From Nitrospirota bacterium (GTDB lineage: Bacteria; Nitrospirota; Thermodesulfovibrionia; Thermodesulfovibrionales; JdFR-88), in assembly GCA_021819985.1 (NCBI GenBank), contig JAKAEG010000038.1, positions 1 to 14,436 of the forward strand: a DNA stretch of 14,436 bases, in the 5' to 3' direction. The notes under the pieces are model-generated. The model worked only from the letters and a program-made list of their open reading frames with translations. It did no database searches and was not told where the DNA came from. The position numbers and the translations under genes were made by a program. Of the stretch, positions 8,701-13,446 are shown piece after piece (within the stretch, counting starts at the first letter, position 1; every line of letters begins with the position of its first letter).

Positions 8701-8868
8701 GCCATTGGTTTTGGCGCAGGCTCGGAATCCCGCCGCCCTCTTGGCCTTGCCGTCGTGGGCGGGCTGATATTCTCCCAGCTCATAACCCTTTATGTAACGC
8801 CGGTCATTTACATATACATGGATAAGTTTCAGGTAAAGCTGGGCAAACGCCTGAAAGAGCCGGCTTAA
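5755..8868 (+). CDS. RND (HAE1/AcrB-type) multidrug efflux pump, inner-membrane subunit
   Basis: A 1037-residue proton-driven trimeric exporter of the AcrB/MdtB/MdtC class. Expected parts are visible. TM1 follows FINRPVATTLIMLAILIFG (about 18-36). A first periplasmic loop with porter subdomains follows (about 40-335), and then TM2-TM6. The TM4 proton-relay aspartates sit in GFVVDDAIVMLEN (D412, D413). The second large loop (about 560-860) starts after FKIMPKGFLPSEDTGQIF. TM10 has IVKKNAIMMIDF (K933 aligns with AcrB K940), and RFRPIMMT gives R966 (AcrB R971). All relay residues are present, so it should be a functional drug/proton antiporter rather than a metal (HME) pump. The overall length matches AcrB (1049). 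The start ATG at 5755 has only a poor ribosome site. Repeat DNA separates it from the adaptor gene, so it may depend on read-through from the 2945 promoter. Confidence 0.96.
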   Translation: MSVNKFVNSAGKGISSTFINRPVATTLIMLAILIFGAIAYKLLPVSDLPNVDFPTIQVVASLPGASPETMASSVATPLERQFSTIAGLDSMTSTNALGNTQITLQFNLSRNLDAAAQDVQSAVTAAARQLPPNMPSPPTFRKVNPAEQPVLYLAVLSPTLPYSQVDEYAETLMAERISMVSGVSQVSVFGSQKYAVRIQLDPQALASAGIGVDEAENAVASGNVNLPTGTLWGRHNAYTIQSTGQLEDANAYRPLIVAYKNGSPIRLDQLGKVTDSVENDKLASWYNGQRGVVLAIQRQPGTNTVDVVDSIKTLLPQLRSQIPASVKVHVLYDRSVSIRQSVNDVKVTLFIALCLVIMVIFLFLRNVSATIIPSLALPMSIIGTFVAMYLLGYSLDNLSLMALTLSVGFVVDDAIVMLENIVRHSEHGEGVMEAAFKGSKEIGFTIVSMTLSLVAVFIPVLFMSGIMGRLLHEFAVTITMAVLISGFVSLTLTPMLASRILKPAYEVHHGRIYNASERVFAGMLHFYEVSLGWVLRHKRTVFMLWVILLAFTLYFFKIMPKGFLPSEDTGQIFAFTEAAQGISFDSMEKHQLALMSIVKKDPNVEAFMSAIGPSGISVAENQGRMFMRLKPRSERPDADKVIEELRPKLAVVPGISVFMQNLPPIRIGGTLTKSQYQLSLQSPDTAELYRIVPQLEAKMREIPGLEDVTSDLEIKNPQINVNIDRNKASALGVTAQQIEDALYTAYGSRQISTIYAPNNEYQVIMELEPQYQMDPGALSLLYVRSSSGKLVPLNTVASISRGVGPLTINHIGQIPAVTLSFNLKPGVALGDAVSKVREIAARIAPPSVTTSFQGTAQAFEASVMGLGLLLIVAILVIYIVLGILYESFIHPLTILSGLPSSAFGALLTLYLFHMELNIYGFVGVIMLIGIVKKNAIMMIDFALAAERNEGKSPADAIFQGCLVRFRPIMMTTMAALMGTLPIAIGFGAGSESRRPLGLAVVGGLIFSQLITLYVTPVIYIYMDKFQVKLGKRLKEPA

Positions 8869-8972
8869 TAAAAAACAGAGCCCGTTCCAATAGCGATTTC
8901 CATAAAAACACCCTTTCCCGTCCTGTGCATTGACTGCAAAAAACATTCCTGCTAATTATTTATCAGAAGCTA

Positions 8973-9185
8973 TCTCAAAATCGCTTCCGGCGGCAAGAGG
9001 TTTTAAAGAAATCGCGGCATACGGCATCGTAAAAGGAAAATCGTCATGGGCGCAGCGACGGCTGTTCGGCCTGGGAAAATAAGTGGTTCAAAGTGGATGC
9101 CGATTAAGGTCCTCGGGCATCCACTTTGAATTACTTTATTTGCCTTGAACACTAATTGTGTTGATAGCCGGAAGCAATTTTGAGA
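8973..9185. repeat. 213-bp segment bounded by 19-bp inverted repeats (MITE-like)
   Basis: The left end at 8973-8991 (TCTCAAAATCGCTTCCGGC) is the inverse of the right end at 9167-9185, with one mismatch. A second, internal hairpin lies at 9087-9130. The element fills most of the 322-bp gap between the RND gene and the luxR-type gene. Its right arm ends 5 bp before the luxR stop codon. The sequence encodes no recognisable protein. Terminal inverted repeats, short length and lack of a gene fit a non-autonomous miniature element. No clear target-site duplication was seen. Confidence 0.65.
9087..9130. repeat. Hairpin repeat with conserved TTAAGGTCC loop, copy 1
   Basis: A perfect 15-bp stem pairs TTCAAAGTGGATGCC (9087-9101) with its inverse at 9116-9130. 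It may extend by GA/TC across a one-base bulge. The loop is TTAAGGTCC (9104-9112). The core from GGATGCC through TCGGGCAT recurs, reverse-complemented, at 11249-11276 with the same loop, and in degenerate form at 5681-5710. Confidence 0.75.
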
Positions 9186-9190
9186 CAGGT

Positions 9191-9985
9191 TCAAATATCG
9201 ATCACGCCTATTTCTATCGCCTTCGCCACCGACTGTGCCCGGTTGACCGTGTCCAGCTTCTGCATTATGTTTTTTATATGAAAATTTACCGTGGCTTCGC
9301 TGACGTTCAGTATTCCGGAAATATCCCAGGAACTTTTACCTTCCTTCAGCCAGCTCAAAACGTCTTTTTCACGAACAGATATTTTCGCCTTCTGTCTTTT
9401 GGTCTCGTTACATATGCGTAACATGCTGTTATGCAGGTGGGGCGCGATAATTCCAAGCGCAATTTCAACGCGCTTTTCCCTTTTTAAAAAACTGCCCGAA
9501 ATAGAGAATATGCTCCCCTCAGACCCTTTCCTGTTCCTTGTGCCTGCGGTGTATCCTTCTTTAAGGTTGAAATCTCCCGATTCCATAAGGAATTTCTTCG
9601 GAGGCGTATGTTCCCTGTATGTGTCTTTCCAATACTGGAGACCGAACCTGGTAAAGTTTTCACGCACTATGGGGTCAATATTGTGATAACCGCTTCCTTC
9701 ATAAACTTTTAGCCACCCGTCAGGATAGCTGGAATAAACGATGTCATAGGTTTTAAGCCCGCCATTTTCCATTGCCGCAAATCCTGAAATGCAATGATCG
9801 AAACAAATTAAGTTTCCAAGCTTGTTAATAATGGCGCTGAACTGTTCAAGAGTTTCGCAGGTAAGACTCTCCTGGACCAGTTCCATTAATAAAATGATCT
9901 CAGCCTTGCCAAGCAGGTTTAATGAGAGTGCGTTGCCGTCTTCTGTTTTCACCATAGTTGACATTTTAATAAATATACTTTTCAA
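9191..9985 (-). CDS. LuxR-family regulator with autoinducer-binding domain (LuxR solo)
   Basis: A transcription factor of up to 264 residues. The N-terminal half is the acyl-homoserine-lactone binding fold. The AHL-contact residues known from TraR (W57, Y61, D70, W85) align with W91, Y95, D104 (NIDPI) and W119 (QYWKD). The C-terminal half is a GerE/LuxR helix-turn-helix: SVREKDVLSWLKEGKSSWDI, then SEATVNFHIKNIMQKL and NRAQSV. The invariant E, L and G (TraR E178, L182, G188) are E206, L210 and G216. No luxI-type synthase lies in the window, so it would sense signals from elsewhere. The start is unsettled: TTG at 9985 has a GGGA about 6 nt upstream, while ATG codons at 9964 and 9955 lack clear sites. 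Base composition looks more AT-rich than the efflux genes. Palindromic sites lie just upstream and may be autoregulatory. Confidence 0.92.
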   Translation of the reverse strand: MKSIFIKMSTMVKTEDGNALSLNLLGKAEIILLMELVQESLTCETLEQFSAIINKLGNLICFDHCISGFAAMENGGLKTYDIVYSSYPDGWLKVYEGSGYHNIDPIVRENFTRFGLQYWKDTYREHTPPKKFLMESGDFNLKEGYTAGTRNRKGSEGSIFSISGSFLKREKRVEIALGIIAPHLHNSMLRICNETKRQKAKISVREKDVLSWLKEGKSSWDISGILNVSEATVNFHIKNIMQKLDTVNRAQSVAKAIEIGVIDI

Positions 9986-9989
9986 TAAA

Positions 9990-10015
9990 ATTCCCGCTAT
10001 AGTAAGGGAATTCCC
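9990..10015. promoter_or_regulatory. Palindromic half-sites upstream of luxR (lux-box-like operator candidate)
   Basis: ATTCCC at 9990-9995 and GGGAAT at 10006-10011 form a 22-bp inverted repeat with a 10-bp AT-rich spacer. The second half-site is also part of the perfect palindrome GGGAATTCCC (10006-10015). The spacing and size are like a lux box, though the bases are not the classic lux-box sequence. The site lies directly in front of the luxR start, with a possible -10 (TACTAT on the minus strand) inside the spacer, so it is a reasonable autoregulatory site. Confidence 0.4.
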
Positions 10016-10045
10016 GATGCAAATGCAAGAGGAAACCGCTGCCGA

Positions 10046-10073
10046 TTGAAAAATGCATTTTTATATATACTAT
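10046..10073 (+). promoter_or_regulatory. Candidate yajQ promoter with internal palindrome
   Basis: TTGAAA (10046-10051) and TACTAT (10068-10073) are 16 bp apart. The region from 10049 to 10073 is very AT-rich. A perfect 14-bp palindrome, AAAAATGCATTTTT, fills 10049-10062 between the two boxes. The putative start would leave a leader of about 40 nt before yajQ. The match is moderate and unproven. Confidence 0.4.
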
Positions 10074-10122
10074 TAAAGAAACAGGCAGGGACAAAGTCTG
10101 TCATTAAAATGAGGAGGCAGTG

Positions 10123-10620
10123 ATGGCTGACGAGCATTCTTTCGATATTGTATGCGAGGTCGATATGCAGGAAGTGACAAATGCCGTGAACCAGGCGGTG
10201 AAGGAGATCGGCCAGAGATTTGATTTCAAAGGCAGCAAGAGTTCCATCGAATTGGACAAAGGGAAAGGCACTATTACTCTTTTATCTGATGATGAGCAGA
10301 AGATGACGAGTGTTATTGATATCCTCCAGTCAAAAGTAATCAAGCGGGGGATTGCGCTCAAGGCTCTCAGTTACGGCAGGATCGAACAGGCGGCAGGAAA
10401 TACTGTAAGGCAGGTCATTACGCTTCAGCAGGGCATTCCGCAGGAAAAAGCAAAGGAGATCGTCAAGATCATCAAGGACCTGAAACTCAAGGTGAATTCC
10501 GAAATTCAGCAAGACCAGGTGCGCGTCAGGGCAAAAAAGATAGATGATCTACAGGCCATAATGGCCCTTCTGAAGGAAAAAGATCTGGGCATCCACCTGC
10601 AATTTTCAAATTACCGCTGA
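10123..10620 (+). CDS. yajQ: YajQ-family nucleotide-binding protein (DUF520)
   Basis: A 165-residue cytosolic protein (E. coli YajQ is 163). It has the family's N-terminal FDIVCEVDMQEVTNAVNQA, the FDFKGSKSSIEL segment, the central SKVIKRGIALKAL and the C-terminal VRVRAKKIDDLQAIMALLKE. The fold is a tandem of two ferredoxin-like domains. Members bind nucleotides, and Xanthomonas and Pseudomonas relatives bind cyclic di-GMP and modulate LysR-type regulators; whether this one does cannot be read from the sequence. The start is ATG at 10123, because AGGAGG ends 5 nt before it; the GTG at 10120 is too close to that site. It is transcribed divergently from the luxR-type gene. The cupin gene lies 120 bp or more downstream with its own promoter-like sequence. 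Confidence 0.95.
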   Translation: MADEHSFDIVCEVDMQEVTNAVNQAVKEIGQRFDFKGSKSSIELDKGKGTITLLSDDEQKMTSVIDILQSKVIKRGIALKALSYGRIEQAAGNTVRQVITLQQGIPQEKAKEIVKIIKDLKLKVNSEIQQDQVRVRAKKIDDLQAIMALLKEKDLGIHLQFSNYR

Positions 10621-10673
10621 TCGAAATTTGACCGGATAGACCGGGCCGGTTCCTCGATAAACTTTCCAGCAAT

Positions 10674-10702
10674 TTGACAGAGTGGATTTTTTCCAGTAGA
10701 AG
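10674..10702 (+). promoter_or_regulatory. Candidate sigma-70 promoter of the cupin gene
   Basis: A consensus -35 TTGACA (10674-10679) is followed after exactly 17 bp by TAGAAG (10697-10702, 4 of 6 to the -10). It sits in the gap between yajQ and the cupin gene, giving a leader of roughly 40 nt. The perfect -35 and ideal spacing make it one of the better promoter matches in the window. Confidence 0.55.
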
Positions 10703-10755
10703 TAAATTAAACGGAAACCAATCCGCTCCGCAAGGAGAGAATGAGAGGTAATGAT

Positions 10756-11145
10756 ATGACCGGCTACGTTGGGGCCATTGAGAAACAGACACTGGACAAC
10801 AACTATTTCCGCCAGGTGTTGTTCACCGCAAAACACAGCCAGCTTGTCGTCATGTGCTTGCAGCCCGGTGAAGAGATCGGCAACGAGATACACCAGAATG
10901 TGGACCAGTTCTTCCGGATCGAAGAGGGCAATGCCAAATTCGTTTTCAATAATAAAGAGGAGCACATGGCAGGTGACGGGGACGCCGCCATGGTGCCTGC
11001 CGGCACTTACCATAACGTGATAAATGCATCCTCAACCAAACCGCTTAAGCTGTATACAGTATACAGTCCGCCAAATCATCCGGACGGTACAGTACACAAG
11101 ACCAAAGCGGATGCGGAAGCTGCGGAATTAGCGGAACACCACTAA
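10756..11145 (+). CDS. Small cupin-domain protein, function unknown
   Basis: A single-domain cupin of 129 residues from ATG 10756 (134 from the in-frame ATG at 10741). GAGAGGT ends 6 nt before 10756, while the AGGAG before 10741 is only 3 nt away, so the second start is favoured. Cupin motif 1 is PGEEIGNEIHQNVDQFFRI, followed by an E-rich turn and G. The usual HxH is ExH, and the usual Glu ligand position is Gln. Motif 2 is the GDAAMVPAGTYHNVIN stretch with the conserved His. The tail has LKLYTVYSPPNHPDGTVHKT, a signature shared by a widespread group of uncharacterised cupins. The beta-barrel probably holds a metal, but no substrate can be named. No partner gene is evident; the downstream DNA is repeats. 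Confidence 0.85.
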   Translation: MTGYVGAIEKQTLDNNYFRQVLFTAKHSQLVVMCLQPGEEIGNEIHQNVDQFFRIEEGNAKFVFNNKEEHMAGDGDAAMVPAGTYHNVINASSTKPLKLYTVYSPPNHPDGTVHKTKADAEAAELAEHH

Positions 11146-11187
11146 AACCCCTCAAAATCGGGAATTTTATGAAGCTTGTCAAAATGG

Positions 11188-11207
11188 ATTCCCGCATGCG
11201 CGGGAAT
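11188..11207. repeat. Perfect hairpin of the GGATTCCCG repeat type
   Basis: ATTCCCGC (11188-11195) pairs perfectly with GCGGGAAT (11200-11207) around the loop ATGC. The flanks AAAATGG and GAC match the AAAATGGATGCCCG unit at 5677-5690. It starts 42 bp after the cupin stop. It might act as a transcript-end structure, but it lacks a T-run; its similarity to other intergenic units suggests a dispersed repeat. Confidence 0.7.
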
Positions 11208-11248
11208 GACTTCAAAAACAGTTAACTAACTATGTTAAAAATGACGTC

Positions 11249-11276
11249 ATGCCCGAGGACCTTAATCGGGCATCCA
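11249..11276. repeat. Hairpin repeat with conserved loop, copy 2 (inverted)
   Basis: ATGCCCGA (11249-11256) pairs with TCGGGCAT (11266-11273) around the loop GGACCTTAA, the reverse complement of the TTAAGGTCC loop at 9104-9112. Outer bases GTGGAT are also shared with the 9087 copy. It faces the 11188 hairpin unit in inverted orientation about 40 bp away, so 11180-11280 is a paired repeat like that at 5620-5710. Just beyond it, ATTTTGAGAACAGGTTC (11288-11304) matches 9177-9192 except for one inserted base. Confidence 0.72.
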
Positions 11277-11304
11277 CGTTAAAAAATATTTTGAGAACAG
11301 GTTC

Positions 11305-11605
11305 CAGGTGGTGTTTCAAAAATAAATGCATTAAGTCTGTCATTCCGGCTTGTCCTGAATCTTTCCGAAAAAGCCGAAGGGGCGGGATTTCAGAAAAGTA
11401 AGCGGCAGCCCTGTGCACAGGGGCCGTCGCTTTGCAAACTCTGCCTGAGGATTCGGCAAACAGGGTCCGGGCGCAAAAAGCGATTAGCCTGGCAAGGGTG
11501 GGGATAACGCTGCACGATTTTTTACCGGCCCATTATTTGTCGCAGTCCATACAGGCTACCCTTACCGAAAGCATGGGACAATAGGTCCGGAAGAAAAATT
11601 ACTTT
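11305..11605. other. Gene-free region between the repeats and trpS
   Basis: About 300 bp without a supportable gene. 11339-11356 (GTCATTCCGGCTTGTCCT) resembles the start of another GTCATTCC-type repeat, with a partly matching inverse ending near 11392. A perfect 14-bp palindrome, CCCTGTGCACAGGG, sits at 11409-11422 and can extend by CGGC/GCCG across a 2-nt bulge. 11402-11584 is open for 60 codons on the plus strand but has no ATG, no ribosome site and no recognised homology. No hairpin plus T-run serving trpS was seen. Confidence 0.5.
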
Positions 11606-12589
11606 TTAGGAATACCAGCCCAGGGCGCCCCGTACCTGCGCCATTGTTGCCCTTGCCGCTTCGCCCGCTTTCTTCGAACCCTCGTTGACCACATCTTTCA
11701 AATAGGATGGGTTTTCAATGAGGGAATTTCTTTTTTCCCATATGGGCTCAAGCACGCTGAGGACATGTTTAATGAGCACGCCCTTGCAGTCCAGGCATCC
11801 TATGCCCGCGCTTATGCACCCTTTGACCACCCAGTCCTGCTCATCAGAGGTTGAAAATATCTTGTGCAGATGGTAAACCGGGCAAAGCTCCGGGTTTCCG
11901 GGATCGGTGCGGCGCTTTCTGGCAGGATCGGTCATCATCGTTTTTATCTTTGTCACGACCTCTTCCGGCGCATCGCTAAGGTAAATGGCGTTTCCGTAAC
12001 TTTTGCTCATTTTTCTGCCGTCCACGCCGGGCACTTTGGGGAATTCGGTCAGGAGCCCTTCGGGTTCGGGCAACACTTCGCCATACAGATGGTTGAACCT
12101 GCGGGCGATCTCACGGGTGATCTCCAGATGCGGGAGCTGATCGTGGCCTACTGGCACGTAATCGGCACTGTAAATAAGTATATCGGCGGACTGCAAAACG
12201 GGATAACCTAAAAAACCGTAAGTGGAGAGGTCCCTGTCCTGCAACTCCTCCCTCTTTTCTTTGTATGTAGGCACCCTTTCGAGCCAGCCAAGAGGCGTTA
12301 TCATGGAAAGGACAAGATGAAGCTCGGTATGCTCTGGCACCATGGATTGGACAAAGATCGTGCATTTTTCGGGGTCCAGCCCGGCTGAAAGGAAATTCAA
12401 AAGCAGGTCCATCGTGCTTTCCTTTATGACGGAAGGGTTCTGGTAACCGGAGGTAAGCGCGTGCCAGTCCGCTGCAAAGTAAAAACATTCATACTCGTGC
12501 TGAAGGCGCACCCAGTTTTGAAGGGCCCCCACCAGGTTGCCCAGATGGAGTTTCCCGCTTGCCTGCATCCCGCTTAACACCCGTTTCAT
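11606..12589 (-). CDS. trpS: Tryptophanyl-tRNA synthetase, with putative Fe-S cysteine motif
   Basis: A 327-residue class I synthetase that charges tRNA-Trp with tryptophan using ATP; length matches bacterial TrpRS (about 330). The HIGH-type signature is GKLHLGN (residues 12-18). The tryptophan-pocket segment is GYPVLQSADILIY with D136. The KMSKS loop is GRKMSKSYGN (191-200). The C-terminal anticodon-side domain carries C236, C258, C265 and C268. This C-x21-C-x6-C-x2-C pattern lies at almost the same positions as the [4Fe-4S] ligands of Thermotoga maritima TrpRS (C236, C259, C266, C269), so a cluster is likely. The start ATG at 12589 overlaps the stop of the upstream M50 protease gene by ATGA, so the pair is co-transcribed and coupled. 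The scpA/scpB genes that can follow trpS in similar loci are missing here. Confidence 0.97.
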   Translation of the reverse strand: MKRVLSGMQASGKLHLGNLVGALQNWVRLQHEYECFYFAADWHALTSGYQNPSVIKESTMDLLLNFLSAGLDPEKCTIFVQSMVPEHTELHLVLSMITPLGWLERVPTYKEKREELQDRDLSTYGFLGYPVLQSADILIYSADYVPVGHDQLPHLEITREIARRFNHLYGEVLPEPEGLLTEFPKVPGVDGRKMSKSYGNAIYLSDAPEEVVTKIKTMMTDPARKRRTDPGNPELCPVYHLHKIFSTSDEQDWVVKGCISAGIGCLDCKGVLIKHVLSVLEPIWEKRNSLIENPSYLKDVVNEGSKKAGEAARATMAQVRGALGWYS

Positions 12590-13269
12590 ATTCCTATTCC
12601 GCCTTTCGTAAAGAAACTGAGCACCGCTAGCAAAACCCTCATAACAGGGTCTATGAAATAAGAGGCGGCCCCGGTGAATATGAGCAGCATTACGATTACA
12701 AAACCGTAGCGTTCCAGCTTTTCAAACGTATAGGCCTGTCTTGCCGGAAGCAGGCCCGCCAGTACCCTCCCGCCGTCAAGCGGAGGGATCGGGATGAGAT
12801 TGAAAGCGGCCAGCAGAAGGTTTATCCAGACGCTCTGCTTAAGCATTCCGCCTATGGGCCTCATGACGCGGGAAAAGACCTCGGGGCTGGCGGTGGCAGC
12901 CATCGGCAAAAGCACGTAAGAGAGCAGCACACCGCTTATAATGGCGAGAAGCAGGTTTATGACGGGCCCCGCAAGCGCGCTTATGGCCAATCCCTTCCTT
13001 GGGTTTTTGAAGTTATAAGGGTTTATCGGGACTGGCTTTGCATAACCGAAGACGAACTGTCCTTTCGTTAATACGAGCAAGGCAAACGGCATGAGCACCG
13101 TGCCAACGGGGTCTATGTGAGCAAGCGGGTTCAGCGTAAGCCTTCCCATTGCCTTGGCGGTCCTGTCGCCCTGAAGGTATGCGACATAACCGTGCGCTAT
13201 TTCGTGAAAGGTAACGGCGATCAGAATAGGGACGAGAGATAAGGATATCTGCCTTAGAATACTATCCAT
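12586..13269 (-). CDS. Site-2-protease family (M50) integral membrane zinc metalloprotease
   Basis: A 227-residue membrane protein of the short M50B/YwhC type. The catalytic zinc motif is HEIAH (22-26) in the first helix, following LVPILIAVTF. The second metal motif, NLIPIPPLDGGRVL, has the ligand D165. A reentrant, glycine-bearing helix, ISALAGPVINLLLAII (about 96-111), and two or three further helices complete the fold. No PDZ domain is present, unlike RseP. Substrates of this family are usually unknown; it cleaves within or next to the membrane. The gene precedes trpS with a 4-bp ATGA overlap, a pairing common across bacteria. The ATG at 13269 has only a weak ribosome site, but no better in-frame start gives a complete first helix. 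Confidence 0.92.
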   Translation of the reverse strand: MDSILRQISLSLVPILIAVTFHEIAHGYVAYLQGDRTAKAMGRLTLNPLAHIDPVGTVLMPFALLVLTKGQFVFGYAKPVPINPYNFKNPRKGLAISALAGPVINLLLAIISGVLLSYVLLPMAATASPEVFSRVMRPIGGMLKQSVWINLLLAAFNLIPIPPLDGGRVLAGLLPARQAYTFEKLERYGFVIVMLLIFTGAASYFIDPVMRVLLAVLSFFTKGGIGI

Positions 13270-13399
13270 TTGGCACCGTCGTGGTCTCCATAGTTTGATA
13301 TATAGATTAACATTTTTCTGATAACGACTATCTTATGGGATGAGGAGGGGAAAGCACGCCCCCATCATTTTGATGAATTTTTTAGTTTTATTCCCCAAG
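13270..13399. other. Intergenic region upstream of the M50-trpS operon
   Basis: About 130 bp that should hold the minus-strand promoter for the protease-trpS pair. The AT-rich stretch TATATATCAAACTAT (minus strand, about 13288-13302) could supply a -10, but no convincing -35 is seen. CATCATTTTGATG (13363-13375) is a small hairpin followed by T's on the plus strand, with no plus-strand gene to serve. Confidence 0.3.
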
Positions 13400-13428
13400 A
13401 AAAAAGGGGCGAATTTCGCCCCTTTTTT
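13400..13428 (-). terminator. Intrinsic terminator of the PEP carboxykinase gene
   Basis: A perfect 13-bp stem, AAAAAAGGGGCGA (13400-13412) with its inverse at 13416-13428, closes on a 3-nt loop. Because the stem ends in A/T runs, it gives a U-run in either direction. It lies 18 bp beyond the stop of the minus-strand carboxykinase gene, so it terminates that transcript and insulates the M50-trpS operon. Confidence 0.9.
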
Positions 13429-13446
13429 ACCGTTAATATTTTTCCT

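Noticed and set aside
8869..8972. Possible terminator after the RND gene
   Set aside because: No GC-rich hairpin with a T-run could be found; only short A-rich runs are present.
10625..10655. Possible terminator after yajQ (ACCGG ... CCGGT)
   Set aside because: The stem is only about 5 bp and is not followed by a T-run.
11430..11520. Possible riboswitch-like sequence (GGCAAAC and GGCGCAAA segments resembling a cyclic-di-GMP aptamer)
   Set aside because: The conserved GEMM core spacing and pairing could not be reproduced by eye, and no gene follows on the plus strand.
11402..11584. 60-codon open stretch on the plus strand ending in TAG, with protein-like composition
   Set aside because: No ATG or ribosome site, no recognised family and strong palindromes inside; could be a gene remnant, but nothing supports calling it.
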